Below, one piece after another: positions 61,348-64,000 of a DNA stretch of 64,000 bases. The notes under the pieces were generated by a model. It saw only the letters and a list, made by a program, of their open reading frames with translations. It had not been told where the DNA came from and did no database searches. Origin of the DNA: Eretmocerus hayati (taxonomy: Eukaryota > Arthropoda > Insecta > Hymenoptera > Aphelinidae). The stretch's first letter is position 1, and the number at the start of each line of letters is the position of its first letter. Both the position numbers and the translations under genes were made by a program. The stretch covers positions 12,702,727 through 12,766,726 of the forward strand of contig CM056743.1 of assembly GCA_029851415.1 (NCBI GenBank), given 5' to 3'.

Positions 61348-61929
61348 CTGACGTCATATTCGGATTCAGCGCGCGATTTTACGTAAGAATTGTTTTGATT
61401 TTTAGTCCAGCTCCAGATTATTCGTGGTTGATGCTACTCGTAGCTTAGGAAACTTCAGGGCCTCACTGGCGAAGTTGGTGGCCCAAATTTTTATTGGATT
61501 ATCCTACTCAGATGATCTGCGATTTCAGGCCCGGACTCCATGGACATGCTTCATTCTTGGAAATCACATGCTCATTTAAAATCGAGGGAAAGTAATTCAT
61601 ATCATCGTACAATGACAGGATTCTGGGCCCGTTCACGAATAACAATGTATTATGTTAGGGGCCTTACGAGTTGACCACGGGGATAATCAAGTTAAACTTC
61701 CAGATTCCGTCGTAAATTCTCAAGTTTGATGTTGGATCAAAGCTAGACCCCGAGAATGTTAATCGTCTATCCATGTAGCTTTTTGATATTCTTTTACATA
61801 CCAAATTTTTAGAGTACCCTATTATAGACTCGCCCTACTGAAAAATCCAAATTTAGCAAATTTGCGATAACTTGGAAAGAAAAAATCTAGAGCTATCCAA
61901 AGATTTGAGCATTTAGAGCTTGCGTGGGA
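61348..61929. other. AT-rich non-coding DNA
   Basis: Nothing recognised. Confidence 0.4.
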
Positions 61930-62560
61930 TTACGTTAACAGGACAGGAGTCCCCTTTGAAGGGTGTATTGTACATGCGTGTACAGGGAGGGCAGCAAATG
62001 ACTTAAACAGCCATCGTGTGAACGGAATCTCACCTCAAAACTCAAACGCGACGTGCATACTACAACTATAAGTCCCATCAAGATCTGTACAGGCAATATA
62101 ATATAAGGGTGCGGCGGATGGTTAGTTAGGGGCGGATTCCATCGCATTTTTCCCTTGGCCACTTGGCTTATATTATAGACATTTATACATTTAAAAGCGC
62201 AGGGAGTGAAAAGAACTAGGGGCGCAGGTGCACTATTGTGATTCACTTCGAGGGGATGCGGAGTCACTTGTCGAAACGCTGCACACCTGGACGCACCTGA
62301 CCCATCGACTCGACGGCATCGTGCCTTGTATCGTATTATTATTACATACATAGGCACGCGTTGCAGCCAGCACAATATATAATAGTGAGCCGACTCATTC
62401 ACGCAAGTGAGGCCCCTCCGCAGCAGGTTGCATGTATTGTATTATGTATCATGGAGCTGCGAGACCCGAATTCCCGAACCCCGAGACCCTGAGCCCATTG
62501 TTGTGACCTCGTATATTTTTCCACACCCTCATATGGTAAATCTCCTTAGTTATAAGAGGC
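61930..62560. promoter_or_regulatory. GC-richer island
   Basis: Unique-looking sequence with TATAATATAAGGG and GGGTGCGGCGG. The minus strand has a 155-codon open frame without any recognisable domain. Confidence 0.2.
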
Positions 62561-62604
62561 TCATTCATTCATTGCACTTACCACGGTACTCACTGTTTTC
62601 TGGC

Positions 62605-62632
62605 ATTTTCTGAGTGCGTGCACTCAGAAAAT
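62605..62632. repeat. Perfect 12-bp hairpin
   Basis: ATTTTCTGAGTG, loop CGTG, CACTCAGAAAAT. Confidence 0.75.
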
Positions 62633-63108
62633 TGGACCCAGGTACTGAACTACATTGTAGTTAATAGACAGTTTGCTGTATGATCATTTTACACTTTTGC
62701 TAGCTGCCTGATTCGTGTCTGATTGATAGGTTCAAGATATTTTGATTGACCCCGATTGTCGAAAAGACGAGGAAAAGATCGACATTTTCATTATCAAAAG
62801 TAACGCGCTCAGGCTATTCAACTTTTTAGCCAAAAATCCTTCGTTCTAAGCGTGCCAGAGTGGTTATGTCATGCCCAATTACACGAACGCTTGAATGAGT
62901 AACGAATACTATGAGGTATGTGAGTCCAAATCCGAATAAATCAATATTCCAAAAAATCTCGATGGTCCATAATTTTGATTCTACGAATATTCAAAGAAAT
63001 GTTCCAAGAGTTTTCAAAAAAAAATTTTTATGTAACTCCGTGCGTAAAACTGTGTGTAAACTTAACTTTTTATGCATGATACCCGTGCCAAAAGTGATGC
63101 GTAAAAGC

Positions 63109-63636
63109 ATTCTCGCACAGTTCCAAATCCCATCCGTGCGAGAATATGACATTACTGCACGATTAAGCGTGCGAGAAAGTAACTTTCGCACTATGTTTCT
63201 AGGAGAATCAGATCAGTACAATAATGAATTGATCACAATTCTGATAAGAATTTGAAAACTTGTAACAATCTATCAGTTAGTCAATTTTTATCGATATATC
63301 TTGCAGAATTACTTTTCGCAGCAGCGAATCAACGTGAATAGCGTGATAATGATTCTGTCAAAGGTGATCGATTCGTAAATGACATTGCTGCACAGTTGTG
63401 TAATAGTACATTACGCGTCGAGTGCTGGAAACATTTTTTCCTTCGGGAAACCGAGCTGGACGTGGGCGATGGCACCGTCCAGCTTGGTTTTCCCGAAGGA
63501 AAAATGTTTCCGCACGAGACGCGTATGCAGTTTTATACGTCTGTACGCAGAAACAGCTTGTTTCCAGGCCTCCTCGCGCAGCGAGGAGGCCTAGAAACCT
63601 AGAAACACGCTGTTTCTACGTATGGACGTATAAAAT
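63109..63636. repeat. Cluster of three hairpins
   Basis: 63109-63145: ATTCTCGCAC / GTGCGAGAAT. 63413-63525: ACGCGTC...GGAAACATTTTTTCC...GAGCTGGACG with a near-perfect complement, and a loop of about 10 bases. 63531-63636: ATACGT...CAGAAACAGC with its complement, and an inner AGGCCTCCTCGC / GCGAGGAGGCCT. The last two lie almost back to back and may be one element made of two hairpins. Confidence 0.8.
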
Positions 63637-63669
63637 TTTAAATTTAATTTTTCAGATGGAGGCCTAATA

Positions 63670-64000
63670 ATTTTTTTAGATACAATTCTGTCATTCAATA
63701 GATCATTGACAACTAGATGATCCAAATTGAATGAGCAGGACTCAATGAATTATCATTAGAATTGACCATTGGTGCTAGAGAATATATTCGAGAATCACTC
63801 GTAAGATGAACATGTTTTGTTGATATTCTCTAGATATGTTTCTGTCATTCAACAGATGATAGGCAACTAGATGATCAAATCAGAATGAACAGGAGCTCAA
63901 TATTTTTATAAAAATTGACAATTGGTTATGGAGAATGAATCCCATGATCACACGTAAGATAGAAAATTTTTTGTTTATATTCTCTAGATGAATTGAATTC
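63670..64000. repeat. 154-bp tandem repeat, running off the window
   Basis: TCTGTCATTCAA(T/C)AGAT begins at 63687 and again at 63841. ACTAGATGATC, GAATGA(G/A)CAGGA, ATTGAC(C/A)ATTGG and ATTCTCTAGAT repeat at the same spacing; the last recurs near 63979 where the window ends. Two units and the start of a third are visible. Confidence 0.85.

Noticed and set aside
61935..62402. 155-codon minus-strand open frame
   Set aside because: No recognisable domain, composition-driven, and inside a GC-richer island; no splice or start support.

Overview
The window is eukaryotic and almost certainly insect nuclear DNA. It is AT-rich, has spliced coding exons, and is full of short transposon-derived repeats. 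The only protein-coding gene I can support is the 5' coding part of tramtrack (ttk), a BTB/POZ transcription factor, on the minus strand at 4299-1000. Four coding exons join with matching phases: 57 residues, then to residue 165, then to 292, then a 60-nt exon. They encode a complete BTB domain, a Ser/Gly/Pro-rich linker, an AT-hook, a poly-Asn run and an acidic tail with a SUMO-like site. The C2H2 zinc-finger exons that define the Ttk isoforms are not present and should lie beyond the left edge. Insect identity rests on the BTB sequence, which I recognise as Tramtrack type. A hymenopteran is my guess, not shown.

Everything to the right of about 4.5 kb (some 59 kb) has no recognisable coding gene. 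It is either the long 5' intron(s) of ttk or upstream intergenic DNA. Two kinds of sequence alternate there. The first is a series of GC/CpG-richer islands with GA, GGT, AGC, CGT and TA microsatellites (near 5.8-6.5, 12.8-13.3, 17.4-19.4, 20.4-21.1, 24.6-25.2, 28.6-28.9, 36.2-36.4, 38.4-39.0, 42.3-43.2, 46.6-46.9, 48.3-48.7, 54.9-55.4, 57.8-58.8, 59.6-60.0 and 61.9-62.6 kb). These are candidate regulatory or promoter DNA. One, at 48.4-48.55 kb, has a TATA-like run followed by a strong minus-strand splice donor and could hold a 5' exon.

The second is AT-rich DNA packed with non-coding mobile elements that I grouped by eye. They are: TTAA-flanked inverted-repeat elements (four); TA-flanked palindromic elements (30.8, 34.5 and 16.3 kb); two CACTGTAAA-ended elements; a foldback family with a shared loop (3.7, 25.8, 41.6 and 48.9 kb); tRNA-derived SINEs with visible A and B boxes, including a nest at 23.2-24.4 kb; an array of a palindromic repeat near 29.3-31.9 kb; and several isolated long hairpins. 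The most striking are two relatives of a Foldback-like element (about 49.4-51.6 and 60.4-61.3 kb). Each carries a 26-bp minisatellite that switches orientation at a conserved internal junction. A 154-bp tandem repeat runs off the right edge.

No tRNA gene, rRNA, CRISPR array or transposase reading frame was found. Family groupings and boundaries come from reading the sequence, not from alignment software, so ends are good to a few bases where a target duplication is given and looser elsewhere.
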